From assembly GCF_900100495.1 (NCBI RefSeq), contig NZ_FNCT01000024.1, positions 1-64,000 of the forward strand: 64,000 nt of DNA. The letters are read 5' to 3'. The stretch is from Pseudomonas benzenivorans. GTDB taxonomy: Bacteria; Pseudomonadota; Gammaproteobacteria; Pseudomonadales; Pseudomonadaceae. This document shows, one piece after another, positions 29,496 through 38,380 of the stretch. Position 1 is the first letter of the stretch. The number at the start of each line of letters is the position of its first letter. Below the pieces are notes generated by a model. The model saw only the letters and a list, made by a program, of their open reading frames with translations. It was not told the DNA's origin and ran no database searches. Both the position numbers and the translations under genes were made by a program.

Positions 29496-29523
29496 ATCAT
29501 AGGGTCAGAGTTTGCTCTGTCAA
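29496..29523 (-). promoter_or_regulatory. promoter of the 372-residue gene
   Basis: Minus strand TTGACA (29523-29518), 16 bases, TATGAT (29501-29496). The spacer contains the palindrome CAGAG-N4-CTCTG (29506-29519), a possible operator. Start of transcription would be about 40 bases before the ATG. Confidence 0.6.
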
Positions 29524-29643
29524 CCAGTTAGAGTGCCGAAGCTCAGCCTTACGGGGCAAAAATATGATCAGTCAAAGCCTCCATCTGTGCCGTAGATAAA
29601 AAGCCGCTGACTAAAGAGAATCGGCGAGTGTTAGAACGCGTGG

Positions 29644-29656
29644 TCAAGACCAACCA
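29644..29656 (+). repeat. right 13-bp direct repeat (attR core)
   Basis: TCAAGACCAACCA, identical to 25612-25624. With the preceding TGG it forms the palindrome TGGTC-AA-GACCA. Confidence 0.85.
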
Positions 29657-29912
29657 CATGCCGATCCGCTTCCTGATCTATGTGGCGATCACCGCGCTGA
29701 CCCGTCTGCTGATCTCCGACGTGTCGCACCACCATCGCCCGGATATGGGCGTGATGCTGATTTCCGGGGCGATTCTGTTGCTGGCAGTGGCAATTCTGGT
29801 AGTGCGCTACGCCTCCGCACGGTTCCCCTCGGTGCAAGCCGATGGGCCGCGCATGCGCCGCAACCCGGCCGACAACGCGGCGGAAAAGGACGATACCCAG
29901 GGCGACGACTGA
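29657..29912 (+). pseudogene. psiE: host psiE, 3' part
   Basis: Encodes the C-terminal half of PsiE: HMPIRFLIYVAITALTRLLI, SDVSHHHRPDMGVMLISGAI and a polar tail ending DDTQGDD. GC-rich like the host. A GTG at 29628 in the element's inner arm opens this frame (94 codons), so a truncated protein could be made, but no ribosome site is evident. It is the continuation of 25377-25624. Confidence 0.88.
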
Positions 29913-30003
29913 GCCTGCGGCCCGCAATCCCCCTGCTATCCGGGTACCGTGCCGCGGCGCATCGTCGCAATTGAAGACTGGCGTCGAACCTGGCGTCGCA
30001 GGC

Positions 30004-30468
30004 TCAGGGCGTCACCTGATAGCCGCGCTGCTGCAGGCAATTGGCATAGGCGGAAGAACTGGCCGCAGCGTTTTGCTCGGCAGTTTGACGATCCTGGCGG
30101 CGCTCCTGGCGCTGCCGGGCACCGCCCACTACTGCACCGGCGACTGCCGCATCCCTGGCCTGGCTCTGCCGATACTCTTGCTGGAGGTCATCGTCGAGGC
30201 GGTCGTACGCCTCCTCGTGCTGGCGACCGCGTACCCCGGCGACCGCTGCACCGGCCGCTGCGCCGGCAACCGCGCCACGGGCCCGCCCGCCGCTCTGCGA
30301 ACTGTCGGTGCTGGTGTTGCCGGCCTGGGCTTGGGCCTGGCATTCGCTGATGTCCTGCTGAATGGTCTGGGGGGACTGGCCCTGGAGCGGAGTGACTGTC
30401 TCGGCAGTAGCGCCGAGGCTTACTAGCGCGCAGAGCGTGACGATATACAAGGGGGCGGGTTTGTTCAT
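30004..30468 (-). CDS. glycine-zipper envelope protein
   Basis: 154 residues. Signal peptide MNKPAPLYIVTLCALVSLGATA; then a glutamine-rich region and two alanine/glycine zipper segments (GAVAGAAAGAAVAGVRG and AAVAGAVVGGA) separated by a charged helix. Such YMGG-type proteins associate with membranes; function unknown. Cys-containing ends (ISECQAQAQ, ANCLQQRGY) may form a disulfide. Stands alone. Confidence 0.75.
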   Translation of the reverse strand: MNKPAPLYIVTLCALVSLGATAETVTPLQGQSPQTIQQDISECQAQAQAGNTSTDSSQSGGRARGAVAGAAAGAAVAGVRGRQHEEAYDRLDDDLQQEYRQSQARDAAVAGAVVGGARQRQERRQDRQTAEQNAAASSSAYANCLQQRGYQVTP

Positions 30469-30636
30469 GGCGAGTGCTACTCCCGTTCCCGGTGGTCCGG
30501 TTGCAGGTGGTTTGGCGAGGTCAACTGCTGGTCATCAACCTATAGCCTAGTCGTTACCGGCCATGACGACGCGCAGTTTTCGGACGGCGCAGGGCCCCGG
30601 CCCTCCTTGCGGCGTCCCCCGGTCTTTCCACCTGGC

Positions 30637-31098
30637 CTATGGCCGTTCGCTCTGCTGCAGACTGGCCAGGTTGTGCTTGATGACCTCCTTCACCGCCGCG
30701 GTCATCACCCCGGTGGAGATCCCGAGCATGAGCACGCCGTTGCCGGCCTCCAGCGCGCCAAGCAGGCGCCAGCGCTCGGACAGCACGATGTCGCCATAGC
30801 CCAGGGTGGCGAAGGTCACCCCCGAGTAGTAGATCGAGGTGGCGAACTCGTCGAACTCGCCGAGCAGCATGAACAGCGCGGCCCACAGGGCGATCTGCAC
30901 GCAGTAGCCGAGCATCATCAGCAGCATCACCAGGCCCAGCACCAGGAAATCCCACAGAAGGGCCTTGTCGTCCGTCCCCGCCCCACTGGTGCGGGCGTAG
31001 TAGCGCACGTAGTAGCGCAGGCAGAGGACCACGATGAACGCCTCCATGATCAGGCACAGCAACATGGCGGGCAGGCCGACCAGCAGATTGAATAGCAT
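30637..31098 (-). CDS. two-TM potassium-channel-like protein
   Basis: 153 residues. Two or three hydrophobic helices plus a pore loop, SGVTFATLGYGDIVLSE, with the K+-type filter TLGYGD, then a last helix (GNGVLMLGISTGVMTAAV). There is no cytoplasmic RCK domain. AGGAGA before the ATG, 10 bases after the DUF2955 stop, so it is the last gene of the pump operon. Confidence 0.85.
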   Translation of the reverse strand: MLFNLLVGLPAMLLCLIMEAFIVVLCLRYYVRYYARTSGAGTDDKALLWDFLVLGLVMLLMMLGYCVQIALWAALFMLLGEFDEFATSIYYSGVTFATLGYGDIVLSERWRLLGALEAGNGVLMLGISTGVMTAAVKEVIKHNLASLQQSERP

Positions 31099-31108
31099 GG
31101 GGATCTCC

Positions 31109-32143
31109 TCAGCAGCCGGGCTGCCGCAGGTAGCGACGTTGGCGGTATCGATCCAGCAGGTAGACCATCAGCCAGGCATACAGGCTGATGGCGATGAACA
31201 GGCCCATGCGCAAGGCGAAGGCGCTGTAGACATCCTGGCCGTTGGCGCTGTCCTGCACCGACAGGCCGAGCAGGATGATCATGGTCACCAGGCTGTTCAG
31301 CCAGAAGCCGGGGCTTTGCCGGGTCGGGCTGAGACCGTAGAGCTTGCGCGCCAGCAGCAGGCCGAGCAGCAGCATCCACAGGAAGAACATCCACAGGTGC
31401 ACGAACAGGCCGAGGGCCCACCAGAACAGAATGGCCAGCAGGCCGCCAAACAGGGTCGAACCGATCAGCTCGTGAGCGGCATTGCGCACCGTGGCGCTGC
31501 AGCTCTGCTGGCCGAGGCTCACCGCCTTGAGGATGATCGCCATGTAGCCGGCTGGATTGATCAGCGCCAGCAGATAGGCGGGCAGCACCACCAGCGCCGC
31601 CCGCAGCGCTACCCAGCCGGCTTCCTCCGCGGGCAGGACCGGCTCGGCTGGCAATGCCGGGGCGTCGGCCGGCTCGGGAAACAGCCAGTGGCTGAGGGGC
31701 AGGATCAGCACGGCGAGCAGCAGGTTCTGCACCAGGGCGCCGATGACCAGCAGGGCCAGGGCGAAATCGGCGGTGCCGGCGGCGGAGATCATGGTCAGGC
31801 CGATCACCAGGAAGGTCGTGAGCAGGCCGTTGCCACCGCTCAGCCCATGGCGGAAGGCCAGGAACAGGCACAGGCCGACCAGCAGCACGCCGCTGAACGA
31901 GGCGTAGCGCAGCATCGGGATCAGCAGCAGGCCGCTGCCGGTGGTCAGCATCACCACCAGGGTCAGGCCCAGCGCGGCCTTTAGCGACAGCGGGCGATTG
32001 AGCTTGGCGAGCAGGAACAGGGCGAACAGCGGGGCAATGAACGGCAGCGGCAGGCCCAGGCCGAAGCTGACCGCCAGGCCCAGTGCCGTGCCGCTGGCCA
32101 GGCGCAGCGCACGTTGGGCGCGAGGGTCACGCCGGGTCGGCAT
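31109..32143 (-). CDS. DUF2955 (FUSC-like) inner-membrane protein
   Basis: 344 residues, about ten hydrophobic helices arranged as two halves around a short cytoplasmic loop (EPADAPALPAEPVLPAEEAG). This is the AaeB/FUSC-like layout of DUF2955, the usual partner of HlyD adaptors in aromatic-acid or drug efflux. Starts MPTRRDPRAQRALRLASG, 8 bases after the HlyD stop. Confidence 0.82.
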   Translation of the reverse strand: MPTRRDPRAQRALRLASGTALGLAVSFGLGLPLPFIAPLFALFLLAKLNRPLSLKAALGLTLVVMLTTGSGLLLIPMLRYASFSGVLLVGLCLFLAFRHGLSGGNGLLTTFLVIGLTMISAAGTADFALALLVIGALVQNLLLAVLILPLSHWLFPEPADAPALPAEPVLPAEEAGWVALRAALVVLPAYLLALINPAGYMAIILKAVSLGQQSCSATVRNAAHELIGSTLFGGLLAILFWWALGLFVHLWMFFLWMLLLGLLLARKLYGLSPTRQSPGFWLNSLVTMIILLGLSVQDSANGQDVYSAFALRMGLFIAISLYAWLMVYLLDRYRQRRYLRQPGC

Positions 32144-32151
32144 GAGTGCAC

Positions 32152-33291
32152 TCAGTAGGCATAGGCCAGCCAGCTCATCAGGTAGAGGAACAGGCGCCCG
32201 AGCGGATTGAGCGGATTGCCCTCGCTGGGAAATGCCATGACGTCGGCCTGGCCGCCCACGCGGATGCCGCGCAGCTTGGCCAACTTGCTCACTTCGCCCG
32301 GGGCGAACTCGACGATCACCGGGAAGCGCTGCGCCGGGCGCAGCCAGTCGCGGCTGTTCTCCACGTTGGGCAGGGTACCGGGAGCCGTGCTCTGGCCGAC
32401 ACTGATGCCGTAGCCGACGCTGCGCACCCGGCCCTCGAACACCCTGCCGGGCAGGGCGTCCAGCACTATGGACACCGGCGTATCGGGCGCGAGCCGGCCG
32501 AGGTTGTTCTCGGTCATTTCCGCATTGATCCACACGTCCTGGATGGTGATCAGGGTCATCACTGGATTGCCCGCCGCGGCGAACTGGCCGACATCGGTAC
32601 GCAGGTCGGTGATCAGGCCGGCCGAGCGTGCCCGCACCCGGGTATTGGCGAGGTCCAGCTCGGCCTTTTCCAGGGCGGTGGCGGCGCTGCGCAGCAGGGC
32701 GTTCTGTTCGTCGCTGCCGCCTTGCTGTTCGCGCGCACGCTGCACTTCGGCGCGGGCCGCGGCGACCTGACTGATGGACTGCACATGGGTGGCCCGCGAC
32801 ACTTCGAGGCGGCGCAGGGAAATGGTGCCCGGGTCTTCGCGGTACAGCCGCTCGAGGCGCTCGCGGTCCTGCTGCGACTTCAGTTCGTTGGCCTGGGCGG
32901 CGCGCAGGGAGGCTTGCGCCGAGTCGATGCCGGCGGTGCTGGCGGCGATCTGCCGGCGGGTCGATTCGAGCTCGGCGCGCGCCCGCTCGACGGCGATCTG
33001 GTACTGCTCGGGATCCACCTCGAAGAGCACTGCGCCGGCCTCGACCATCTGGTTGTTGCGTGCCAGCACCCGGGTCACCCGGCCGGCCACTTCGGCGGCC
33101 ACCGGCACGACGAAGGCCTGCACCCGTGCCTGTTGCGTGTAGGGGGTGAAGCGGTCGGCCAGCAGGTACCAGAGCAGGCTCAGGACGATCAGCCCGATCA
33201 CCCACTTCACGCCCTTGTTCACCGGGTCGGCGGGCGGTTTTGGCGCCGGGGTTGGCGGAACCGGGGGGGCGGGCTGGGCTGCGTCACTCAT
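32152..33291 (-). CDS. HlyD/EmrA-family membrane-fusion adaptor
   Basis: 379 residues. Proline-rich cytoplasmic N-terminus, one TM helix (VKWVIGLIVLSLLWYLLAD), lipoyl halves (VAAEVAGRVTRVLARNNQMV and RARSAGLITDLRTDVGQF) flanking a coiled-coil hairpin at about residues 105-215, and a beta-barrel. Bridges the inner-membrane DUF2955 protein to the NodT outer-membrane protein. Its ATGAGTGA start overlaps the upstream stop by 8 bases. Confidence 0.92.
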   Translation of the reverse strand: MSDAAQPAPPVPPTPAPKPPADPVNKGVKWVIGLIVLSLLWYLLADRFTPYTQQARVQAFVVPVAAEVAGRVTRVLARNNQMVEAGAVLFEVDPEQYQIAVERARAELESTRRQIAASTAGIDSAQASLRAAQANELKSQQDRERLERLYREDPGTISLRRLEVSRATHVQSISQVAAARAEVQRAREQQGGSDEQNALLRSAATALEKAELDLANTRVRARSAGLITDLRTDVGQFAAAGNPVMTLITIQDVWINAEMTENNLGRLAPDTPVSIVLDALPGRVFEGRVRSVGYGISVGQSTAPGTLPNVENSRDWLRPAQRFPVIVEFAPGEVSKLAKLRGIRVGGQADVMAFPSEGNPLNPLGRLFLYLMSWLAYAY

Positions 33292-34822
33292 CGTGGCTGT
33301 CCTTGTTTGTTACCGGGGCTTCAGCGGCCGTTGGCTCGTCCAGCAGGTCGCCCCAGTCGGTACGTTGCTCCATCTGCGCGCGGCTGACCTGATCGACCCT
33401 CGGCTGGGCGCTGTGCCAACCACCACCGAGGGCCTTGTACAGGCCGATCAGGTTGCTCACCGCACTGTTGCGCGTCACCAGGTAGCTGTCCTGTTGCACC
33501 AGCAGCGCCCGCTGGGCATCCAGCACCCGCTGGAAGTCGGCGTAACCTTCGCGGTACTGGGCGCTGGCCAGGGTCAGCGAGCGCTCGGCGGATATCGCCG
33601 CCTCGCGCAGGATGAACTCGCGCTCCAGCGCCTTGCTCAGGCCGCGGGCGGCGTCGTCGGCCTCGCGCGCCGCCTGGCGCACGCTGTCGCGGTAGACCTC
33701 GATCAGCTGCTGCAGGCGGGCGTCCTGTACCCGCACGTTGTTGTCGATGCGCCCGTAGTCGAACAGGTTCCAGCGCAGGCTGGGGCCGCCGACCAGATCG
33801 AGGGTATCGGGCGCGCCGTCCAGCGAACTGGTGGACCAGGCGATGCTGCCGAGCAGGCTCAGCGAGGGGTAGAGATCGGCCTTGGCCACGCCGATCAGCG
33901 CCGACTGGGCGGCGACATTCAGTTCGGCGGCGCGGATGTCCGGGCGCCGGCGCAGCAGCTCGGCCGGTACATCCTGCAGCACGGCGCGGTCGATCAGCGG
34001 GATCAGGCCTTCGCGCTCGACCAGCTCCGGCAGCGGGCCGGGCGGGCGGCCGATCAGCACGGCCAGGGCGTTGCGGGTGCGCGCCACCTGGTCCTCGAAT
34101 TCGGGGAGGCTGCTCAGGGTGCCGAGGTACTGGGTCTTGGCCTGTTGCAGGTCGAGTTCGTCGCTCTCGCCGCTGCTGAACAACCGCTCGGTGATCTCGA
34201 AACTGCGCCGCTGGTGCTCGGCATTCTCGCGGGCGACGCGCAGGCGGGCCTCGGTAGTGCGCAGGGCGTAGTAGGTTTCCGCCACCTGGGCGCGCAGCAG
34301 CACCTGCACGTCCTGGTAATTGGCCTCGGCGGCGAAGTAGGCGGCATCGGCCGACTCGATGGCCCGGCTGAAGCGGCCCCAGAAATCCAGCTCCCAGCCG
34401 ATATCGAAACCCAGGCTGTGCTGCCAGAACTGACTGTCCTGCGGATTGCGCCCGCCGGACTGGTTGCGTTCCAGGTAGAAACTGTCGGCGCTGGCCTGCT
34501 GCAGTTGCGGGTAGCGTCCACTCTGGGCGATGCCCAGTTGGGCGCGGGCTTCCATCACCCGCAGGCCGGCGATCTTCAGGCTGGCGTTGTGGGCGTCGGC
34601 TTCGCTGATCAGGCGCTCGAGGACCGGGTCGTCGAACACCAGCCACCACTCGCGGATGTCGGGTTGTGCCCCCGGCTGGCTGGCCTGCTCGATGGCCGCA
34701 CTGCGCCACTGCTCGAGCCACGCCTCGCCGGGCGGCTGGAAGTCCGGACCCAGGCGCACGCAGCCGCTCAGGCCGAGGGCGCCAAGCAGCAGCCAGCGGC
34801 CCGGGGACGCTGCGAGTGCCAT
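33284..34822 (-). CDS. NodT-family outer-membrane efflux lipoprotein
   Basis: 512 residues. Lipobox LGLSGC near residue 21 marks lipoprotein processing. It has two OEP repeats typical of the TolC/OprM fold (REWWLVFDDPVLERLISEAD, LGIAQSGRYPQL, and RPDIRAAELNVAAQSALIG). The start at 34822 is 9 bases after the upstream stop; an earlier ATG would put a charged leader before the signal. Outer-membrane exit duct of the pump. Confidence 0.92.
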   Translation of the reverse strand: MALAASPGRWLLLGALGLSGCVRLGPDFQPPGEAWLEQWRSAAIEQASQPGAQPDIREWWLVFDDPVLERLISEADAHNASLKIAGLRVMEARAQLGIAQSGRYPQLQQASADSFYLERNQSGGRNPQDSQFWQHSLGFDIGWELDFWGRFSRAIESADAAYFAAEANYQDVQVLLRAQVAETYYALRTTEARLRVARENAEHQRRSFEITERLFSSGESDELDLQQAKTQYLGTLSSLPEFEDQVARTRNALAVLIGRPPGPLPELVEREGLIPLIDRAVLQDVPAELLRRRPDIRAAELNVAAQSALIGVAKADLYPSLSLLGSIAWSTSSLDGAPDTLDLVGGPSLRWNLFDYGRIDNNVRVQDARLQQLIEVYRDSVRQAAREADDAARGLSKALEREFILREAAISAERSLTLASAQYREGYADFQRVLDAQRALLVQQDSYLVTRNSAVSNLIGLYKALGGGWHSAQPRVDQVSRAQMEQRTDWGDLLDEPTAAEAPVTNKDSHDE

Positions 34823-34830
34823 GGGGCAGC

Positions 34831-35919
34831 TCAGGATTGCTTCTCGGCGCCGGGCTGGTCCCTGACCCATTGCCAGAACAGCTGGTAACCGACCGCCAGC
34901 ACCACCGGGCCGATGAACAGACCGATGACGCCATTGGTGACCATGCCGCCCAGGGCGCCGATCAGCACCACCGGCATCGGCACGTCGACACCGCGACCGA
35001 GCATGAGCGGCTTGAGCACGTTATCGACCAGACCGGCGATGAAGACGTAGATGGAGAAGACGATGGTCGCCACGCTGGCGCCCTCGGTGGTGAAGACGAA
35101 GGCGATCACCGGGACGGTGATCAGGGTCGCCGGCAACTGCATGATGCCCAGCAGCAGCACCGCCAGGGCCAGCAGCCCGGCACCGGGGATGCCCTTGAGC
35201 ACGAAGGCGACGCCGATCAGCAGCATCTGGATGAAGGCGATGCCGACCACGCCCTGGGCCACCGCGCGGATGGTGGCGGTACACAGTTCGGTGATTTGCG
35301 GTCCCTTGTCCGGGCCGGAGAGGCGTGAGGCGATCTCTACCGCGCTGCGGCTGCCGCCTTCGCCGTAGGCCATGAAGATACCGGCGATCATCAGGGCGAC
35401 GATGAACACCAGCAGGCCCATGCCGAGACCGGCGAGCTTGCCCAGCAGGGTGAGCACGAGTTCCTTGATTTGCGGGGTGAACTTCTGCGCCACACCGGTG
35501 AGGTCGGTGGAGGCCTGCAACCAGAAGGCATGCAGCGGCTTGCCTATCAGCGGCCAGTCGGCGACCGACTCGGCCGGTGGACGAATATGGAGATTGCCGC
35601 TCCTGACCACGGCCAGGGCATTTTCCACCGACTCGGCCAAGGATGAGCCCAGCAGGTAGATCGGCACCATGAGGACGCCGATGGCGATCAGCGTGATCAG
35701 CGTCGCGCTGCGGCCGTCGTTGTTGCTCAGCTTGCCCTTGAGCCTTACCTGCAGTGGGTAGAGGGTGACCGCCAGGATCAGCGACCAGAGCATCAGGTCG
35801 AGGAACGGGCGGAAGACCCGGTAGCAGAAAATCACCAGCACGGCGATCAGGCCGGCACGAATCAGGACATCGAGCAGGCCCCGGGACAGCAGTTTCTCGG
35901 CGGTAGGCGTGGGCAACAT
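34831..35919 (-). CDS. AI-2E family (PerM-like) membrane protein
   Basis: 362 residues with about eight TM helices. The family blocks FIVALMIAGIFMAYGEGG, VVGIAFIQMLLIGVAFVLKG and the C-terminal VVLIGALGGMVTNGVIGLFI are clear. Members are exporters of uncertain substrate (AI-2, Na+, others). AGGGAG before the ATG. First gene of a five-gene leftward run with the tripartite pump and the ion channel. Confidence 0.88.
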   Translation of the reverse strand: MLPTPTAEKLLSRGLLDVLIRAGLIAVLVIFCYRVFRPFLDLMLWSLILAVTLYPLQVRLKGKLSNNDGRSATLITLIAIGVLMVPIYLLGSSLAESVENALAVVRSGNLHIRPPAESVADWPLIGKPLHAFWLQASTDLTGVAQKFTPQIKELVLTLLGKLAGLGMGLLVFIVALMIAGIFMAYGEGGSRSAVEIASRLSGPDKGPQITELCTATIRAVAQGVVGIAFIQMLLIGVAFVLKGIPGAGLLALAVLLLGIMQLPATLITVPVIAFVFTTEGASVATIVFSIYVFIAGLVDNVLKPLMLGRGVDVPMPVVLIGALGGMVTNGVIGLFIGPVVLAVGYQLFWQWVRDQPGAEKQS

Positions 35920-36064
35920 GGCTTATCTCCCTGCGGGTCGCTGCAAAGGCACGAGACCGATAAGCCCAGCGTAGCCGCTCGGCCGGCGGCCGAGAGGTCC
36001 GAACAGGGCATCTCGCCACTTTTTACCGTGCCTGAGCCGCGTCCGGCGACTTTCCGTACAGAAC

Positions 36065-38314
36065 CTAGAACGGCCGGCCCAGGTAGAAATAGAAGCTGCT
36101 GTTGCCGTCCTGGGCACGGCCATAGCCCAGATAAACCGGGCCAAGCGGGCTGTCCGCGGCGATGAATACGCTGGCCGACTTGAGCCAGTCCTCCGAGTTG
36201 CCCGGTACCAGCGGATTGCCGATCCGGCCGGCCTCCAGCGAGAAGCCGCTGTAGGCGCCCTCGAACAGGCTGCCCGGCAGGATCCGGTGGTAATACATCA
36301 TCCTGGCGAACTGCAGCTCCTCGCCGAGCAACTGGCCGGTGGAGTAGCCGGACTGTTGCAGGAAACCACCCCACTGGAACTGGTCGTAGCGCGGCAAGGG
36401 CTCGTTGCCGAGCTTGCCGCCAGCCTTCAGTGCGAAGTTGAAGGTGTGATTGCCGAACGAATAGATCGCGTTACCTTCGGCATCCCACTTGGTGTACTCA
36501 TCGTCCGCACCGAGGCTGCTGTTCGAGTTGAATAGATGGCCGCCGGCGCGCCAGCCCGAGCGCGGGAAGTGCACGCTGTCGAGTTGGTCGAGGATCAGCC
36601 GGCTGGTGAAGGCGCCCTGGGTGATGCTGCCTTCGCCTGGGGACAGGCTTTGCGGCCCGGTGTCCAGCTGCGGTTTGAGCTTGCCGCCGAGCATGCCGAG
36701 ACGAAATTCGCCATAGCGCTTGAAATTGCTGCCGATGTCGATTCCCGCGCGCGTGGAGGTTATCTCGTAGCTGGCGATGCGGTCGTCATCCTGGTACAGG
36801 TCCGCCGTGCGCCGCTCGATTTCTGCGTGTGGCGCGACGAAGAAGGTGCCCTGGGCGCTCAGCGGCTGGTAGAACTCGGTATACAGGCCGCTGGTGTGGC
36901 CGAGTTGCACGTCGTTGCGCCACTCCGCACCGAGCGAGTTGAGCCAGGTCTGGCGATAGCTGCCGAGCAGGTTGAAGAAGGCGTCGCCACTGAAATCGCT
37001 GGACAGCCCCAGGCCGAAGCGCAGGTAGTCCGGCCCCCAGTTTTTCTCCACGGCATCCACCGCCAGCACCCGCTTGCCCGGTTCCTCGAGGAAGCGGTAG
37101 TTCACGTGCTCGATATCGTCGGTGCCATACAGGCGGCGCATGTCCTGGTCGAGCGTCTCCTGGTCGATCGGCTGGCCGGCCTTGGTTTCCATCAAGCCCT
37201 GCAGGGTCTCGGGATTGACCCGAGTCAGGTGATCGAAGCGAACCTCGTCGACCGGCCGCAGGTCGGCGACCACCTGGATCGACTGGCGTTGGCGCAGCGC
37301 GGCGTATTCGGCCGGAGGCAGCGACAGGTGCTTGAGCTGCGCGGCCACTTTATGCGCCGCCACCTCGCCGAGCGGGGCGATCTGCGGCAGGTGGTCGAAA
37401 TCCCCGGTGGAGAAATCGCCCAGTTCCGGGGAGATCAGGATATCGCCCGGTTGCAGGGTCGCCAGCGAAGCCTGCACATTCTGCTCGGTGAGAATGCTCA
37501 GCATCTGGTTGGTGACGCCGAGTATCCCATTGAGGTCTTCGCGCTTGAGCAAGGGGGTGCCGACATTGACCGCGATGATGATGTCCGCGGCCATCTCGTT
37601 GCGCGCGGTTTGGATCGGCAGGTTGCTGGTGAGCATGCCATCGACCAGGATCATGCCATCGAACTCGGCCGGGGCGACCGCGCCGGGTACCGACATGCTG
37701 GCGCGCATCACGTTGGCCAGTTCGCCTTCGCTGAACACCACCGCCTTGCCGGTCACCAGGTCGGTGGCCACCGCGCGGAAGGGAATCGGCAGTTCATCGA
37801 AATCGTGATAGCCCTTGACCTTGGACAGCTTGCGCAACACGGTTTCCAGTTGCACACCCGACACCAGGCCCTTGCTGAGTTTGACCTCGCCGTCCTGCAG
37901 GCCGACCTCGGGGGTGAACAGGATGCTGTAGTCGTCCTGCTTGCGGCGCATGGACAGTTCCTGGCGCGGTGGTTTTTCCTTGAACAGCAACTCGGTCGAG
38001 ATGCCGCCGAGCAGCCGCTCCATTTCATCGATGGAGGTGCCGGTGGCGAACGCTGCGCCGACCAGCGAGCCCATGCTGGTGCCGGCTACGCAGTCGACCG
38101 GCACGCGATACTCCTCGAGCACCCTGAGCACGCCGACATGCGCGGCGCCGCGCGCGCCCCCGCCGGAAAGGACCAGGCAGATTTTCGGGCGCGGCGCCCC
38201 ATTCGCCAGCCGTTCGCCGCCGGCCGCCGGCTCCGCCGCCATGGCGGTGGACAGGATGCTCGGTGTGCAGCAGCCAAGCAGCGCCGCAGAGACATAAAGG
38301 GCCAGCTGTTTCAT
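36065..38314 (-). CDS. plpD: PlpD-like patatin phospholipase, type Vd autotransporter
   Basis: 749 residues. Signal peptide (MKQLALYVSAALLGCC...AMAA); patatin domain with oxyanion loop LSGGGARGAAHVG, nucleophile Ser80 in GTSMGSL and catalytic Asp in DGML; then a POTRA-like domain (VADLRPVDEVRFDHLTRVNP) and a 16-strand barrel ending YFYLGRPF with terminal Phe. This is the layout of P. aeruginosa PlpD, in which a lipase is secreted through its own barrel. GGGGAG sets the start. Confidence 0.93.
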   Translation of the reverse strand: MKQLALYVSAALLGCCTPSILSTAMAAEPAAGGERLANGAPRPKICLVLSGGGARGAAHVGVLRVLEEYRVPVDCVAGTSMGSLVGAAFATGTSIDEMERLLGGISTELLFKEKPPRQELSMRRKQDDYSILFTPEVGLQDGEVKLSKGLVSGVQLETVLRKLSKVKGYHDFDELPIPFRAVATDLVTGKAVVFSEGELANVMRASMSVPGAVAPAEFDGMILVDGMLTSNLPIQTARNEMAADIIIAVNVGTPLLKREDLNGILGVTNQMLSILTEQNVQASLATLQPGDILISPELGDFSTGDFDHLPQIAPLGEVAAHKVAAQLKHLSLPPAEYAALRQRQSIQVVADLRPVDEVRFDHLTRVNPETLQGLMETKAGQPIDQETLDQDMRRLYGTDDIEHVNYRFLEEPGKRVLAVDAVEKNWGPDYLRFGLGLSSDFSGDAFFNLLGSYRQTWLNSLGAEWRNDVQLGHTSGLYTEFYQPLSAQGTFFVAPHAEIERRTADLYQDDDRIASYEITSTRAGIDIGSNFKRYGEFRLGMLGGKLKPQLDTGPQSLSPGEGSITQGAFTSRLILDQLDSVHFPRSGWRAGGHLFNSNSSLGADDEYTKWDAEGNAIYSFGNHTFNFALKAGGKLGNEPLPRYDQFQWGGFLQQSGYSTGQLLGEELQFARMMYYHRILPGSLFEGAYSGFSLEAGRIGNPLVPGNSEDWLKSASVFIAADSPLGPVYLGYGRAQDGNSSFYFYLGRPF

Positions 38315-38380
38315 CGTCACTCCCCGTGGCGTTTGCTTGCGGCTTGCGAGCGGTTCTGGATTGGCCGGTGGCACCACGTC

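Larger units (their letters stand above)
25625..29656 (+). mobile_element. 4.0-kb retron island inserted in psiE
   Basis: AT-rich DNA with codon use unlike the flanks interrupts psiE exactly at a 13-base repeat. Contents in order: inner arm TCTAACAC, complete psiE copy (+), retron RNA (+), RT-protease gene (+), unknown membrane-anchored gene (-), inner arm GTGTTAGA. No integrase, transposase or resolvase is encoded, so integration must have been done in trans or the recombinase was lost. The precise boundaries argue against homologous replacement. Excision would give a 4032-bp circle with a junction of arm-8 nt-core-6 nt-arm, the layout of a tyrosine-recombinase attP. Confidence 0.8.

Noticed and set aside
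25631..29635. TCTAACAC/GTGTTAGA arms as integron attC sites
   Set aside because: The sequence GTTAGAA does not fit the R' box, and no R''/L''/L' structure is visible. A tyrosine-recombinase att layout fits better.
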